Shown: positions 36,236 to 45,049 of the stretch, piece after piece
How positions within the stretch are numbered: position 1 is the stretch's first letter
Layout of the letters: each line of letters starts with the position of its first letter
Assembly: GCF_008806975.1 (NCBI RefSeq)
Contig: NZ_CP031728.1
Coordinates: 1,426,001-1,490,000 of the forward strand
Direction of reading: 5' to 3'
Origin: Cellvibrio sp. KY-GH-1
GTDB lineage: Bacteria > Pseudomonadota > Gammaproteobacteria > Pseudomonadales > Cellvibrionaceae
Length of the DNA stretch: 64,000 nt
The notes under the pieces: generated by a model
Told to the model about the DNA's origin: nothing
Databases searched by the model: none
The model's input: only the letters and a program-made list of their open reading frames with translations
Translations under genes and position numbers: made by a program

Positions 36236-37831
36236 ATGGCAACGTCCTACACCTCAAATTTAGGCCGACCGACCCCGGCCGATTTAAAATCAGGCTTTCT
36301 GGTATTTTTAATCGCACTCCCGCTGTGCCTGGGCATCTCAATTGCCAGTGGATTTCCGCCTGCAGCGGGGATATTAACAGCGATTATCGGAGGAATACTT
36401 TCAACATTTGTCGGGGCGGCAAAGCTCACCATTAAGGGCCCCGCGGCCGGCCTGATTGTCATTGTGATTGGCGCTGTGATGGAGCTGGGGCAAGGCGATA
36501 TGCAACTCGGCTACGAACGCACGCTCGCAGTGGGTGTAGTCGCAGCAATGATTCAAATCGGATTTTCGTTAATGCGCGCCGCGTCACTCGGCGTAATTAT
36601 GTCGCCATCCGTAGTTCACGGAATGTTAGCGGCGATCGGCGTCATTATTATTTCAAAGCAATCCTACGTGATGATGGGAGTAAAACCGACCAGCAAAGAG
36701 CCATTGGAATTGCTCTCACACATTCCTGAAAGCCTTCCCCACGCAAACCCCTATATTCTCCTTCTAGGGATTATCTCATTAGCAATTCTATTTATTCTTC
36801 CCAAAATGCCCTGGAAAGCCGTGAAAGCCCTGCCCGCGCCAATTTGGGTATTGCTGGTAACTATTCCACTTTCATTGGTGTTTGGCTTTCAAAACGCACA
36901 CGATTACACCTTTGCAAATAAAGCTTACCATTTAGGGCCTGAATACCTTGTGCAGTTGCCGAGCTCACTGCTGAGCATTTTTACCTTTCCGGATTTCTCC
37001 CAAATTTTTTCAAGCGTATCCATTAAGTACATCATTATGTTTTCGCTGATCGGCACCATCGAGTCAACCCTCAGTGCGTTGGCGGTAGATTCGATGGACC
37101 CAAACAAAGGGAAAACCAACCTCAATAAAGACTTGTTCGCGGTGGGTCTGGGCAACCTGGCCAGTTCATTCCTTGGCGGCCTGCCGATGATTTCTGAAAT
37201 TGTTCGCAGTAAAGCAAACGTAGATTCCGGCGCTAAGTCCCGCTAGTCCAATTTTTTCCACGGGGCATTTCTACTATTATTCGTAGCGTCAATTCCTGCA
37301 CTGCTTAATCTGATTCCACTCGCGGTTCTCGCGGCGATGTTGGTATTTACCGGCGCACGTCTCGCGTCATTTTCACAATTCACCCATGCTCGAAGCATTG
37401 GTATTGATCAACTTGCCCTTTTTTCCACCACACTGATTGTCACTTTGGCAACCGATTTATTGATTGGCGTAGCCACCGGCCTTGCCTTAAAACTCTGCTT
37501 ACACCTGCTCAGGGGCGTCACACTTAAATCCTTGTTCGCCCCAAAAGTAAAAGCACATCAAGAACATAACAATTTACACCTGGAAATTCAGGGTGCAGCG
37601 ATATTCAGTTCGATCATTCCACTGCGTAGCGCATTGAAAAAACATGCCGGTTCTGTAGAAAACGTGATTATCAATTTCACTAATTCTCATCTCATTGATC
37701 ACACCTTCCTCGCCAATATGGATGCGCTGGAGCAAGAATGGCCACAATTAACCTTTACCTTGGTTGGCCAGGAAAACCTTAAAGCGCTAAGCGATCATCC
37801 TCACGCCACCAAACAAAAGGTGTACTCATGA
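36236..37831 (+). pseudogene. SulP-family anion (bicarbonate) transporter, interrupted by one in-frame amber codon
   Basis: The reading frame from ATG 36236 (GGGAGA upstream) to the stop at 37831 is continuous over 532 codons except for TAG at codon 337 (37244-37246). The part before is a SulP membrane domain (LVFLIALPLCLGISIASGFP, LTIKGPAAGLIVIV, IGTIESTLSALAVDSMD, GLPMISEIVRSKANVDSGAK); the part after resumes in the same frame as SNFFHGAFLLLFVASIPALL and ends with a STAS domain. Related SulP proteins have a tryptophan at this place (KSRWSNFFHG type), so a single TGG-to-TAG change explains it. The gene is translationally coupled to dabA by ATGA. The product would be a truncated membrane domain of 336 residues unless the codon is read through. 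SulP proteins such as BicA carry bicarbonate. Confidence 0.82.
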
Positions 37832-40815
37832 ACGCGTCAGCAAAATTAATCAACACCCAGCCGGATTCCCGGCTGGAGGCGCTCAGCGAAATGATTGCAG
37901 AACTTGGCCATTATCTCCCGAGCCAACCCCCGTTACACGCGTTTGTCCACCACAACACCTTGCATCATTTTGAACATTTACGGTTTGAGGATGCGGTTGT
38001 CAAAGCAGGAAAATTATTTGACGCAGAGCCCTATCTCAAGGAATCAGAATACCATCAGTTTTTGGAGAAAAATCGCATCACCGCATTAGATATTGATGCG
38101 TCGGTTACTGATTATCTGTGGGAGTTTCCATACCCCAACGACTCAGTGTTGAACTTATCTGCCAAAGACTTTTTCGTCCAACGCTTGCAAAAATTTATTC
38201 CGGTTCCCGAAGGGGCGACGATTGATTATTTAATTGATGAGCAAAGTCTTCTGGGAAAACTCTCCTCGCTGGTGTCAACGGAACGTGCAACAGAGCTTTC
38301 CCGCGTGGCAAGCCTTCATACCGGCGAACCCTCCGTTGGCAAAGCCATTCCGCAATTTTTACAAAAACTGTGGAAGGCCTTCAAAAGCGTAAACATCGAC
38401 TTCGTAACACCGCCGCCACAACCAAAACGATTGCGTGACTATATTCTTGGCTTAACGAATAGCGATACCGATGAACTGGTAAACCCCATTTTAATCAGAA
38501 TGTCAGCCGCTTATTTAGACCAGGGAATTGCGCACTGGTCCATGCCAGACCGCGAGCAAGGTTTACTGCATTGCTTCAAGACACTCTACAGCCAGCCTTT
38601 CAGTGGACCAAATACTCTACTGAAAAACCTGAGGACATTACTTGAGCGTCCTGAGATAAAACAGGCGTCGGCGTTAGAAGTTATTGATTGGGCATTGAAA
38701 AAGATAAATATCAGCACGAACGAAGAGTCTGAGTTTTTGCTCCACACCTTGCTCGCACTGCGTGGCTGGGCGGGGATGATTCAACATTTTGAACAACGGC
38801 CTGACCGAGCGCCGGTACAAGCGCTAAACGCGCGCTTGAACGATTTTCTCGCCATGCGTTTATTGCTGGAAGTAGTTGTGGGAGAGCAATTGCTTCACCA
38901 ACATTGCGCGATACGTTTTGACTTTACTGAAATAAAGTTGCGCTATTCGGCGCAAGTAGATAACCACGACGAAATCCAGAATCGCAAAACTAAAATTATT
39001 TACGAAGCCTTTATTGCTGCGCAATCTATGCCCGTATCAGCCGAATTGCTGTTCAATGATGAATCGGCACTTACCTGGATTAAACACATTCACCATCTCG
39101 ATGACACTCTACGCAGACGTTTGTTACATCTAGCCTTTGAGGGGCACCACCGGGATCAAACACTGACTGCTTTACAAATACACAGCAAGACGGTACTGCC
39201 GACTATTGCTCCGCAAAAAAAACCAATCGTACAGGCAGTTTTTTGTATTGATGATCGAGAGGAGTCCGTTCGTCGACATATCGAAGAAATATTGCCCAAT
39301 AGTGAGACCCTTGGCTTTGCCGGATTTTTTGGTGCGGCAATTCAATACCAAGGAATGCACGACATTCGCTCCAAGCCCCTTTGCCCGGTCGTCATCACGC
39401 CGAAACATTTTATCCAGGAAGTCGCGGAAAATACTCACGCGCATACAAGCTATAAGTTCAAGCAAAAAAAAATAGGCCAATTGAAATATCATCGCGATGT
39501 GTCAAGCAGAACCCTAACGCGCGGCACGATCTACACCGCCCTGCTTGGTTGGTTCAGTATAGTCCCGTTGATTTTGCGCAGTGTCTCGCCTAGCCTCTAC
39601 ATTAAAATTGAACACTTACTTCATGCTTCCGTGGGCGACGCCCCCAAAAGTCGCCTGATAATTGAAAGTGAACATGAGCATGAAGAGCCCTTAAAAACCG
39701 GCTACTCCGTGAAGGAAATGAGCGATATTGTTGAAACGACACTAAAAACGCTCAACATTCTTCACAATATCAGTAACCTGGTTTTTTTCGTGGGGCACGG
39801 CTCCTGCAGCCTCAACAATCCCCACGAGGCGGCTCACGATTGTGGCGCGACCGGAGGAGGCCGTGGAGGCCCCAATGCTCGAACGTTTGCTGCTATGGCT
39901 AACCATCCCCTGGTACGGCAAACCCTGGCGTTGCGCGGGTTGGCTATACCGGAAACCAGCTGGTTTATTGGTGCTTACCACAATACCTGCGACGATTCAT
40001 TCACCTACTACGATGAAGATTTGTTGCCTGAAACATTAAGTGACCAGTATCAGCAAGTTAAATCCGCGTTTGATCGAGCAAGCATGCTCGATGCCCATGA
40101 ACGCTGTCGCCGTTTTGAAACGACTCCCAACAACATTTCCGTGAACGAAGCGCTTGAGTATGCGCAAATTCATTCAAACGATCTGGCAGAGCCAAGACCT
40201 GAATACGGTCATGCTACCAATTCGATTTGTATAGTCGGACGCAGGGCACGTAGTCGCGGACTGTTCCTGGATCGCCGCGCATTCCTCGTATCCTACGATC
40301 CAACGGCAGATGCCACCGGACAAATATTAAAAAATTTGTTGACGGCGGTTGGTCCTGTAGGAGCCGGCATTAATCTCGAATACTATTTTAGTTTTATAGA
40401 CCCGGTTAAATATGGATGCGGCACTAAACTGCCTCACAACATCTCAGGGTTAGTAGGCGTAATGGACGGCCACGCGACTGATCTACGCACGGGATTGCCT
40501 TGGCAAATGGTGGAAATTCACGAACCGGTCAGATTGTTAGTCGTAGTAGAGAGCACACCGGAACAACTGGAACAAATTCTCAACACCACGCCTAGCCTGG
40601 TTCCTCTCATACTGAACCGTTGGATTCAAGTAGCGGCACTGGACCCCCATTCGGACCAATGCTTTATGTTTACTCCACGCGGCTTTGTGCCCCACATACC
40701 GACCAGTGAAAAACTCGAAGCATATCAAAACTCCGCCCACTATTATCGTGAATCCAGGGAATTCCTGGCACCCACACAAATCTTCGCCGCCATGCAAACC
40801 GAGTCCAACCTATGA
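37828..40815 (+). CDS. dabA: DabA: inorganic carbon accumulation subunit (DUF2309)
   Basis: 995 residues, typical size. DabA is a carbonic-anhydrase-like protein that, with the proton-channel DabB, takes up CO2 and converts it to bicarbonate in one direction using the proton gradient. The expected zinc ligands are visible: C473 and D475 in AVFCIDDREES, H657 in FFVGHGSCS and C672 in HDCGATGGGRGG. The N-terminal block HAFVHHNTLHHFEHL is also a family hallmark. It has no signal peptide and acts on the cytoplasmic side of the membrane. The start overlaps the SulP stop by 4 bases and the stop overlaps the next start by 4 bases, so the operon is tightly coupled. Confidence 0.93.
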   Translation: MNASAKLINTQPDSRLEALSEMIAELGHYLPSQPPLHAFVHHNTLHHFEHLRFEDAVVKAGKLFDAEPYLKESEYHQFLEKNRITALDIDASVTDYLWEFPYPNDSVLNLSAKDFFVQRLQKFIPVPEGATIDYLIDEQSLLGKLSSLVSTERATELSRVASLHTGEPSVGKAIPQFLQKLWKAFKSVNIDFVTPPPQPKRLRDYILGLTNSDTDELVNPILIRMSAAYLDQGIAHWSMPDREQGLLHCFKTLYSQPFSGPNTLLKNLRTLLERPEIKQASALEVIDWALKKINISTNEESEFLLHTLLALRGWAGMIQHFEQRPDRAPVQALNARLNDFLAMRLLLEVVVGEQLLHQHCAIRFDFTEIKLRYSAQVDNHDEIQNRKTKIIYEAFIAAQSMPVSAELLFNDESALTWIKHIHHLDDTLRRRLLHLAFEGHHRDQTLTALQIHSKTVLPTIAPQKKPIVQAVFCIDDREESVRRHIEEILPNSETLGFAGFFGAAIQYQGMHDIRSKPLCPVVITPKHFIQEVAENTHAHTSYKFKQKKIGQLKYHRDVSSRTLTRGTIYTALLGWFSIVPLILRSVSPSLYIKIEHLLHASVGDAPKSRLIIESEHEHEEPLKTGYSVKEMSDIVETTLKTLNILHNISNLVFFVGHGSCSLNNPHEAAHDCGATGGGRGGPNARTFAAMANHPLVRQTLALRGLAIPETSWFIGAYHNTCDDSFTYYDEDLLPETLSDQYQQVKSAFDRASMLDAHERCRRFETTPNNISVNEALEYAQIHSNDLAEPRPEYGHATNSICIVGRRARSRGLFLDRRAFLVSYDPTADATGQILKNLLTAVGPVGAGINLEYYFSFIDPVKYGCGTKLPHNISGLVGVMDGHATDLRTGLPWQMVEIHEPVRLLVVVESTPEQLEQILNTTPSLVPLILNRWIQVAALDPHSDQCFMFTPRGFVPHIPTSEKLEAYQNSAHYYRESREFLAPTQIFAAMQTESNL

Positions 40816-42131
40816 ACCACCTATTAATTTTTGCATTTTTGCTTCCATTTACTAGCAGCTTACTGCTCGGCTTGCTAATGATGCTTAAGAAATGCCAACG
40901 TGAAATTTTCTACTCCAAGTTTACTTACGGTGTATTCGCTCTGAATATTTCGCTATTTATGGCAATTTTCGCTGCAAGCTTGTCGCCTGTAATTCAAACC
41001 GCTGTCGCACACTCCGCAGAATTTTCCAACCATACTACATTAGGCCCTATTGCGATTCTTGCAGATACCTACTCAAGTATTTTGGATATTTTCTATTGCT
41101 TATTAATCTTACTCATCTCCATTTTTTCGCGCCGCTATCTCCATAAAGATCCTGGCTATTTTCGTTTTTATTTCTTTTTGAATTTGTTTGGCGCGGGAGT
41201 GCAGACGACGTTAATCGCAGGCAATCTCAGCTTAATGATGATCGGCTGGGAAGCAGTAGGCGTTGCATCAGCGATGTTGATTTCGTTTTTCTTTGAGCGA
41301 GTGAAACCAGTCGAACATGGCCTGCGCGCATTTTTTACTTATCGAATCTGCGATCTAGGGTTCGTAATCGCCTTTATGTTATTGCACACAGCCAATCTTC
41401 CTACGTCGTTTAATTTTTGCTTTAACGAACTTTGGCAAACCTTGCCCAGCCCCACTAGCAGTGACACCGCATTACTCATCGGTTTGGCATTAGTATTTGC
41501 TGCATCCGGAAAATCGGCACAACTCCCATTCTCCGGCTGGCTACCCCGAGCGATGGAAGGCCCCACTCCTTCCTCCGCCATTTTTTACGGGGCGATTTCG
41601 GTTCATTTGGGTGCATTTTTGCTGTTACGTTGCGCTCCACTCATCGAACAGTCTGTGTTGCTAAAAGGAGTAATTCTGATCATTGCTATTACGACTGCAA
41701 TACACAGCACCTTGTCCGGGAGAGTACAAACGGATATTAAAAGCTCCCTTGCCTACGCTTCTTTGACCCAAGTCAGCGTAATCTGGATAGAAATAGCGCT
41801 CGGGTTTCACACTCTTGCGATTATTCACATGATCGGGCATGGCGCGCTTAGGAGCCTGCAGATTCTCAAATCGCCCAGCGCACTTCACGAACACCAACAC
41901 TTGGAGGAAGCCTTGGGCGCACAAATTCCACCGAAAGCACAACACCTGGAAAAGCTAATTCCCGGATCATTGCAACGCTGGTTATATCGTCACAGTCTGG
42001 ACCGCGGCTATGCAGATGCAATTATATTTAGTTGGATCTTCGCACCCATGAAACGCTTGCTCAACTGCATCGAGCGCATTGATCAAAAATGGGTGAACCT
42101 CATTAACAAAACACCAAACGCGGGTAACTGA
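40812..42131 (+). CDS. DabB-like proton-conducting membrane subunit (NuoL/MrpA family)
   Basis: 439 residues with about 12 transmembrane helices. The family core is clear: LMMIGWEAVGVASAMLISFF, FFTYRICDLGFVIAFMLL, GKSAQLPFSGWLPRAMEGPTPSSA and a Lys/His-bearing helix LSGRVQTDIKSSLAYASLTQ. This is the proton_antipo_M fold of NuoL, the group to which DabB belongs. It is shorter than most DabB proteins and lacks some C-terminal helices, but its last 60 residues (RWLYRHSLDRGYADAI ...) are a DabB-type tail. With DabA it should form the energy-coupled carbon pump. It overlaps dabA by 4 bases and precedes a second membrane subunit by 4 bases. Confidence 0.86.
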   Translation: MNHLLIFAFLLPFTSSLLLGLLMMLKKCQREIFYSKFTYGVFALNISLFMAIFAASLSPVIQTAVAHSAEFSNHTTLGPIAILADTYSSILDIFYCLLILLISIFSRRYLHKDPGYFRFYFFLNLFGAGVQTTLIAGNLSLMMIGWEAVGVASAMLISFFFERVKPVEHGLRAFFTYRICDLGFVIAFMLLHTANLPTSFNFCFNELWQTLPSPTSSDTALLIGLALVFAASGKSAQLPFSGWLPRAMEGPTPSSAIFYGAISVHLGAFLLLRCAPLIEQSVLLKGVILIIAITTAIHSTLSGRVQTDIKSSLAYASLTQVSVIWIEIALGFHTLAIIHMIGHGALRSLQILKSPSALHEHQHLEEALGAQIPPKAQHLEKLIPGSLQRWLYRHSLDRGYADAIIFSWIFAPMKRLLNCIERIDQKWVNLINKTPNAGN

Positions 42132-42135
42132 TAGC

Positions 42136-43437
42136 ATGATTCACCTACTTCATCTGGTAATAGGCACTGCCCTGGCATTCGCGGCATTTTCTATTGATAA
42201 AAAATCAGAAGCGATAAAAGCAAAAATATTAGCAACCCGAATTGGGTGGCTGTTGGTTTTTATTACAGCAACAGCGAGCATAATTCAACACAGTAACTAT
42301 CCCGCTGGCACCGAGCCAATCGGCAACTATTTACTGATTAACGGAAATATTCCCTGGCTGGAGCTATTTCTAAGCTTGAGTGTATTAATCGCTGTTTCAT
42401 TTGCTTCAATTAAAGATCACACAACACTAACGTTTAAAGCAATTCTATACTTTGCTGCCTTGGTAAATATTTCATTTTCAATTAACCATTGGATCGCTCC
42501 CGCATTAGGTTGTGCGCTGGCAACTATTTACGCAGTTGCTTTCTATCAACGCATAGGAAAAAGCCAAACCGCAATTTTTTCGATCTACCAACTTAGTGGT
42601 TTAGCAATATTATTGCTTGGAGTATTTTTATTTGAAGCTACGGAGTTTCAGCAATTTGGCATGGGGCTAATTGTGTTAGCGATGGCTATTCGTCAAGGGC
42701 TATTTCCCTTTAGCAGCGCCCACATCCACTTTCTGAATAATGCGCCTTTTGGGTTTGGATTTTTATATGGATGTTTACATCTTGGACTTCTTGGGTTTTT
42801 AACAACACGATCAATTGACTGGAGTCACACTGGTTTAACCCTCTTGGCCGCCAGCGCTTGCATAACCTGCTTAGGCGCAGCGCTGATAGGATTAAATCAA
42901 AAGGATGGAAAACGTTCAGTAAACTATTTAATGTTAAGCCAGTCGGGTTTTATGACCTTCGCCTGGGCGATTAATCACGGACAATTAACATCCGATTTAT
43001 TAATGATGTGGTACAGCACAGCCATCGCCCTGATTGGTTTCGCGGGTATATTGCACTGCCTCGCCGCGCGCCGGGGAACTCTTTCCCTGGCCAGCCCGAA
43101 TGGCAACTACGCACACACACCGAAAATGGCAACCTTTAGTCTATTGATGGGCTTGGCAAGCGTGGGGTTTCCATTAACACTGGGTTTTTCTGCCGTAGAA
43201 GAGATTTTTTTGCACAGTTTTGCTAACTCCCCTTGGCTAACAACGATTGTTGTGTTGGCAGTATCGATTAACAGCATTAATGTCATGCGTTTGTTCTTTA
43301 TGCTGTTTACCGGGCGGCGAAAAAATCTCTACGAACCGGATTTAACGTCGCACGAAAACTGGGCTGCTACATTGAACATACTTGTGCTTTTTGCTGGAGC
43401 CTTGGTGCCCTATTCACTGATCGCTACGCTAAACTAA
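42136..43437 (+). CDS. Second NuoL/NuoN-like membrane subunit of the carbon-uptake operon
   Basis: 433 residues with about 12 transmembrane helices. Sequence resembles the proton-translocating subunits of complex I but weakly: a segment IRQGLFPFSSAHIHFLNNAP parallels the conserved LPxWLxxAM-type loop, and LMMWYSTAIALIGFAGIL and LASVGFPLTLGFSAVEEIF parallel later helices. It lies 4 bases after the DabB-like gene in a closely packed operon. Some Dab systems contain an additional membrane protein of this type next to dabA; the division of labour between two such subunits is unknown. Assignment to the family is by helix pattern and context. Confidence 0.75.
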   Translation: MIHLLHLVIGTALAFAAFSIDKKSEAIKAKILATRIGWLLVFITATASIIQHSNYPAGTEPIGNYLLINGNIPWLELFLSLSVLIAVSFASIKDHTTLTFKAILYFAALVNISFSINHWIAPALGCALATIYAVAFYQRIGKSQTAIFSIYQLSGLAILLLGVFLFEATEFQQFGMGLIVLAMAIRQGLFPFSSAHIHFLNNAPFGFGFLYGCLHLGLLGFLTTRSIDWSHTGLTLLAASACITCLGAALIGLNQKDGKRSVNYLMLSQSGFMTFAWAINHGQLTSDLLMMWYSTAIALIGFAGILHCLAARRGTLSLASPNGNYAHTPKMATFSLLMGLASVGFPLTLGFSAVEEIFLHSFANSPWLTTIVVLAVSINSINVMRLFFMLFTGRRKNLYEPDLTSHENWAATLNILVLFAGALVPYSLIATLN

Positions 43438-43445
43438 ACTCATCA

Positions 43446-43467
43446 GGCCCCGGGCAACGACGGGGCC
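43446..43467 (+). terminator. Hairpin after the carbon-uptake operon
   Basis: GGCCCCG-GGCAACGA-CGGGGCC, 7-bp GC-rich stem, 8 bases after the last stop. No T-run follows, so termination strength is uncertain. Confidence 0.5.
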
Positions 43468-43583
43468 AACTCGCGTAAAATAATGAGTGTAATATCGCGT
43501 GCAAAAATGAAACGCACTAATCACAAACCCTTGATCCAAGTAAAATGTATGCGCACCTTGGTAATTAGCTATGAGTGAGCGCA

Positions 43584-44207
43584 TCAGACCTTCGGCACGC
43601 CTGGGCCAACAGAGGGGAATTTTAAGTACTCAGGATGCGACTCCATGCGCGTTGATAAATCGACCAAGGCCGGAAATTGCGCAGCACGAATCACATCCGA
43701 CAATTCTGTACACGCAAATCGCCAAATTACTGCGGCCGCAATACTTGCATGACCAAGGGATTGAAAGTTTTTCGGGTGCTTATTGATTACTTCCTCTAAC
43801 CCACAGAACGCCGCCAACAACTGACCTGTTGCTCTTTCAATCCAGGGTTCATATTGCGCCACTACCGGACGCAAATTGCGCTCGTAATAAACCGCTACGC
43901 ACTTTTCAGCCGCTGCCAGCGCAAGGCTTACCGCACGAAACTCATGCTGCAACTCAGCGTGATCGCGCGGCCATAAAGAACGCGAATTGATCAACTCAGC
44001 GAACTGCAAAATTAGCGACGAGTCCATAATGACTTCGCCATCATCGCAGATTAAGGTCGGCGCCTTTACTACGGGATTGATTGACTGGAACTTATCAAAA
44101 TCGCTGAACACTGAAACTGCTTCATGTTCAAACGGGATTTTGAGTGCTTCAAGCGTAATAGCTACGCGACGAACGTAGGGGGAATCGAGCATTCCGATGA
44201 GTTTCAT
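43584..44207 (-). CDS. Glutathione S-transferase family protein
   Basis: 207 residues. N-terminal thioredoxin-like domain (MKLIGMLDSPYVRRVAITLE ... SINPVVKAPTLICDDGEVIMDSSLILQF) with Ser-9 in the catalytic position, and an all-helical C-terminal domain (about 85-207). The PTL and DSS glutathione-binding blocks are intact. Such proteins conjugate glutathione to electrophiles or reduce peroxides; the substrate is unknown. It is convergent with the carbon operon and appears to be a single gene. Confidence 0.88.
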   Translation of the reverse strand: MKLIGMLDSPYVRRVAITLEALKIPFEHEAVSVFSDFDKFQSINPVVKAPTLICDDGEVIMDSSLILQFAELINSRSLWPRDHAELQHEFRAVSLALAAAEKCVAVYYERNLRPVVAQYEPWIERATGQLLAAFCGLEEVINKHPKNFQSLGHASIAAAVIWRFACTELSDVIRAAQFPALVDLSTRMESHPEYLKFPSVGPGVPKV

Positions 44208-44269
44208 TTTTAAAGCACTTAAATTTTTACAGGGTATTTTTAGGCGACCGATATGCGTACTAATTTTTT

Positions 44270-44686
44270 CTATATCCTTGACTTGAAAAAATCAATAGTA
44301 TCAATAGCAATCTGATTGCCCGTATGATCAGACTCAATACTTAGACTAAACACCAATTGATTGCGATAAGCAGTTAATCTTAGCGGAATAAAAAAACTGG
44401 TCTTACCATGGATTTGCTTACCCCACACATCGGCCCTTCTTGTAGAATTCATCGTTAATTTTTGTACACCCAGCTCGTACACACTAGCGCCTCTAATATC
44501 AACACATACGGTTTTTGACGATAAAAACCTTGAGGCAAGTGGCAGACTAATATCCACCACTGTTCCAGCCGATATAAAATTATCAAATATTACACTCAAT
44601 ACATTTCCATCTTCCGTTATCGTTTGAGAATACTTAATATCAGTCGACGAAATATTACAACGTGTAAATCTCCATGATAAATTCAT
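44270..44686 (-). CDS. Unknown protein, last of the orphan lipoprotein cluster
   Basis: 138 residues, not recognised. No signal peptide or membrane helix. The sequence is rich in beta-strand pattern (NVLSVIFDNFISAGTVVDISLPLA; TSFFIPLRLTAYRNQLVFSLSI) and starts MNLSWRFTR. The ATG at 44686 is preferred because TTGAGGT precedes it by 7 bases; an in-frame codon at 44719 adds 11 residues. It follows the cold-shock-like gene at 135 bases on the same strand and may belong to the same transcript. Function unknown. Confidence 0.65.
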   Translation of the reverse strand: MNLSWRFTRCNISSTDIKYSQTITEDGNVLSVIFDNFISAGTVVDISLPLASRFLSSKTVCVDIRGASVYELGVQKLTMNSTRRADVWGKQIHGKTSFFIPLRLTAYRNQLVFSLSIESDHTGNQIAIDTIDFFKSRI

Positions 44687-44821
44687 AACAGACCTCAAAT
44701 TATTAAAAATTGAAAACAAATTAATTTTTAAAATACTTTTCGTAAACCAACTATAAATTTACATTTTTAAATCATGAATGATTGCTGTTATAGCCAAAAA
44801 CGGTGATTATTCCTTTATGAG

Positions 44822-45037
44822 CTATCTACTTGCAACAACTACTTTAGTTGCCTCAAAATTGCCATTTCGTTGTTGAAAATCAAATTCCACAGCCATCCCC
44901 TTATAAATACTTCCTGAATACACCTGAATTGAGGTGCGAGCGAAGAAAACATCTGCCCCATTGAAAACTGGATCATTTGATTCTATGGAGCCATTTCCGA
45001 TTTGTTTATCAAAAAATTTAATTTTTCCCCTATACAT
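44822..45037 (-). CDS. Divergent cold-shock-domain-like protein
   Basis: 71 residues, the length of a Csp. It starts MYRGKIKFFDKQIGNGSIES, which follows the CSD pattern (GxVKWFxxxKGFGFI), but the first RNA-binding motif KGFGFI is replaced by IGNGSI, so one of the key aromatic residues is missing. The second motif appears as DVFFARTSIQ and the end GMAVEFDFQQRNGNFEATKV matches the last strands. It may bind nucleic acid weakly or have another partner. It starts 12 bases after the stop of the lipoprotein gene on the same strand, so it is co-transcribed with it. Confidence 0.75.
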   Translation of the reverse strand: MYRGKIKFFDKQIGNGSIESNDPVFNGADVFFARTSIQVYSGSIYKGMAVEFDFQQRNGNFEATKVVVASR

Positions 45038-45049
45038 AGCATCGCCCCA

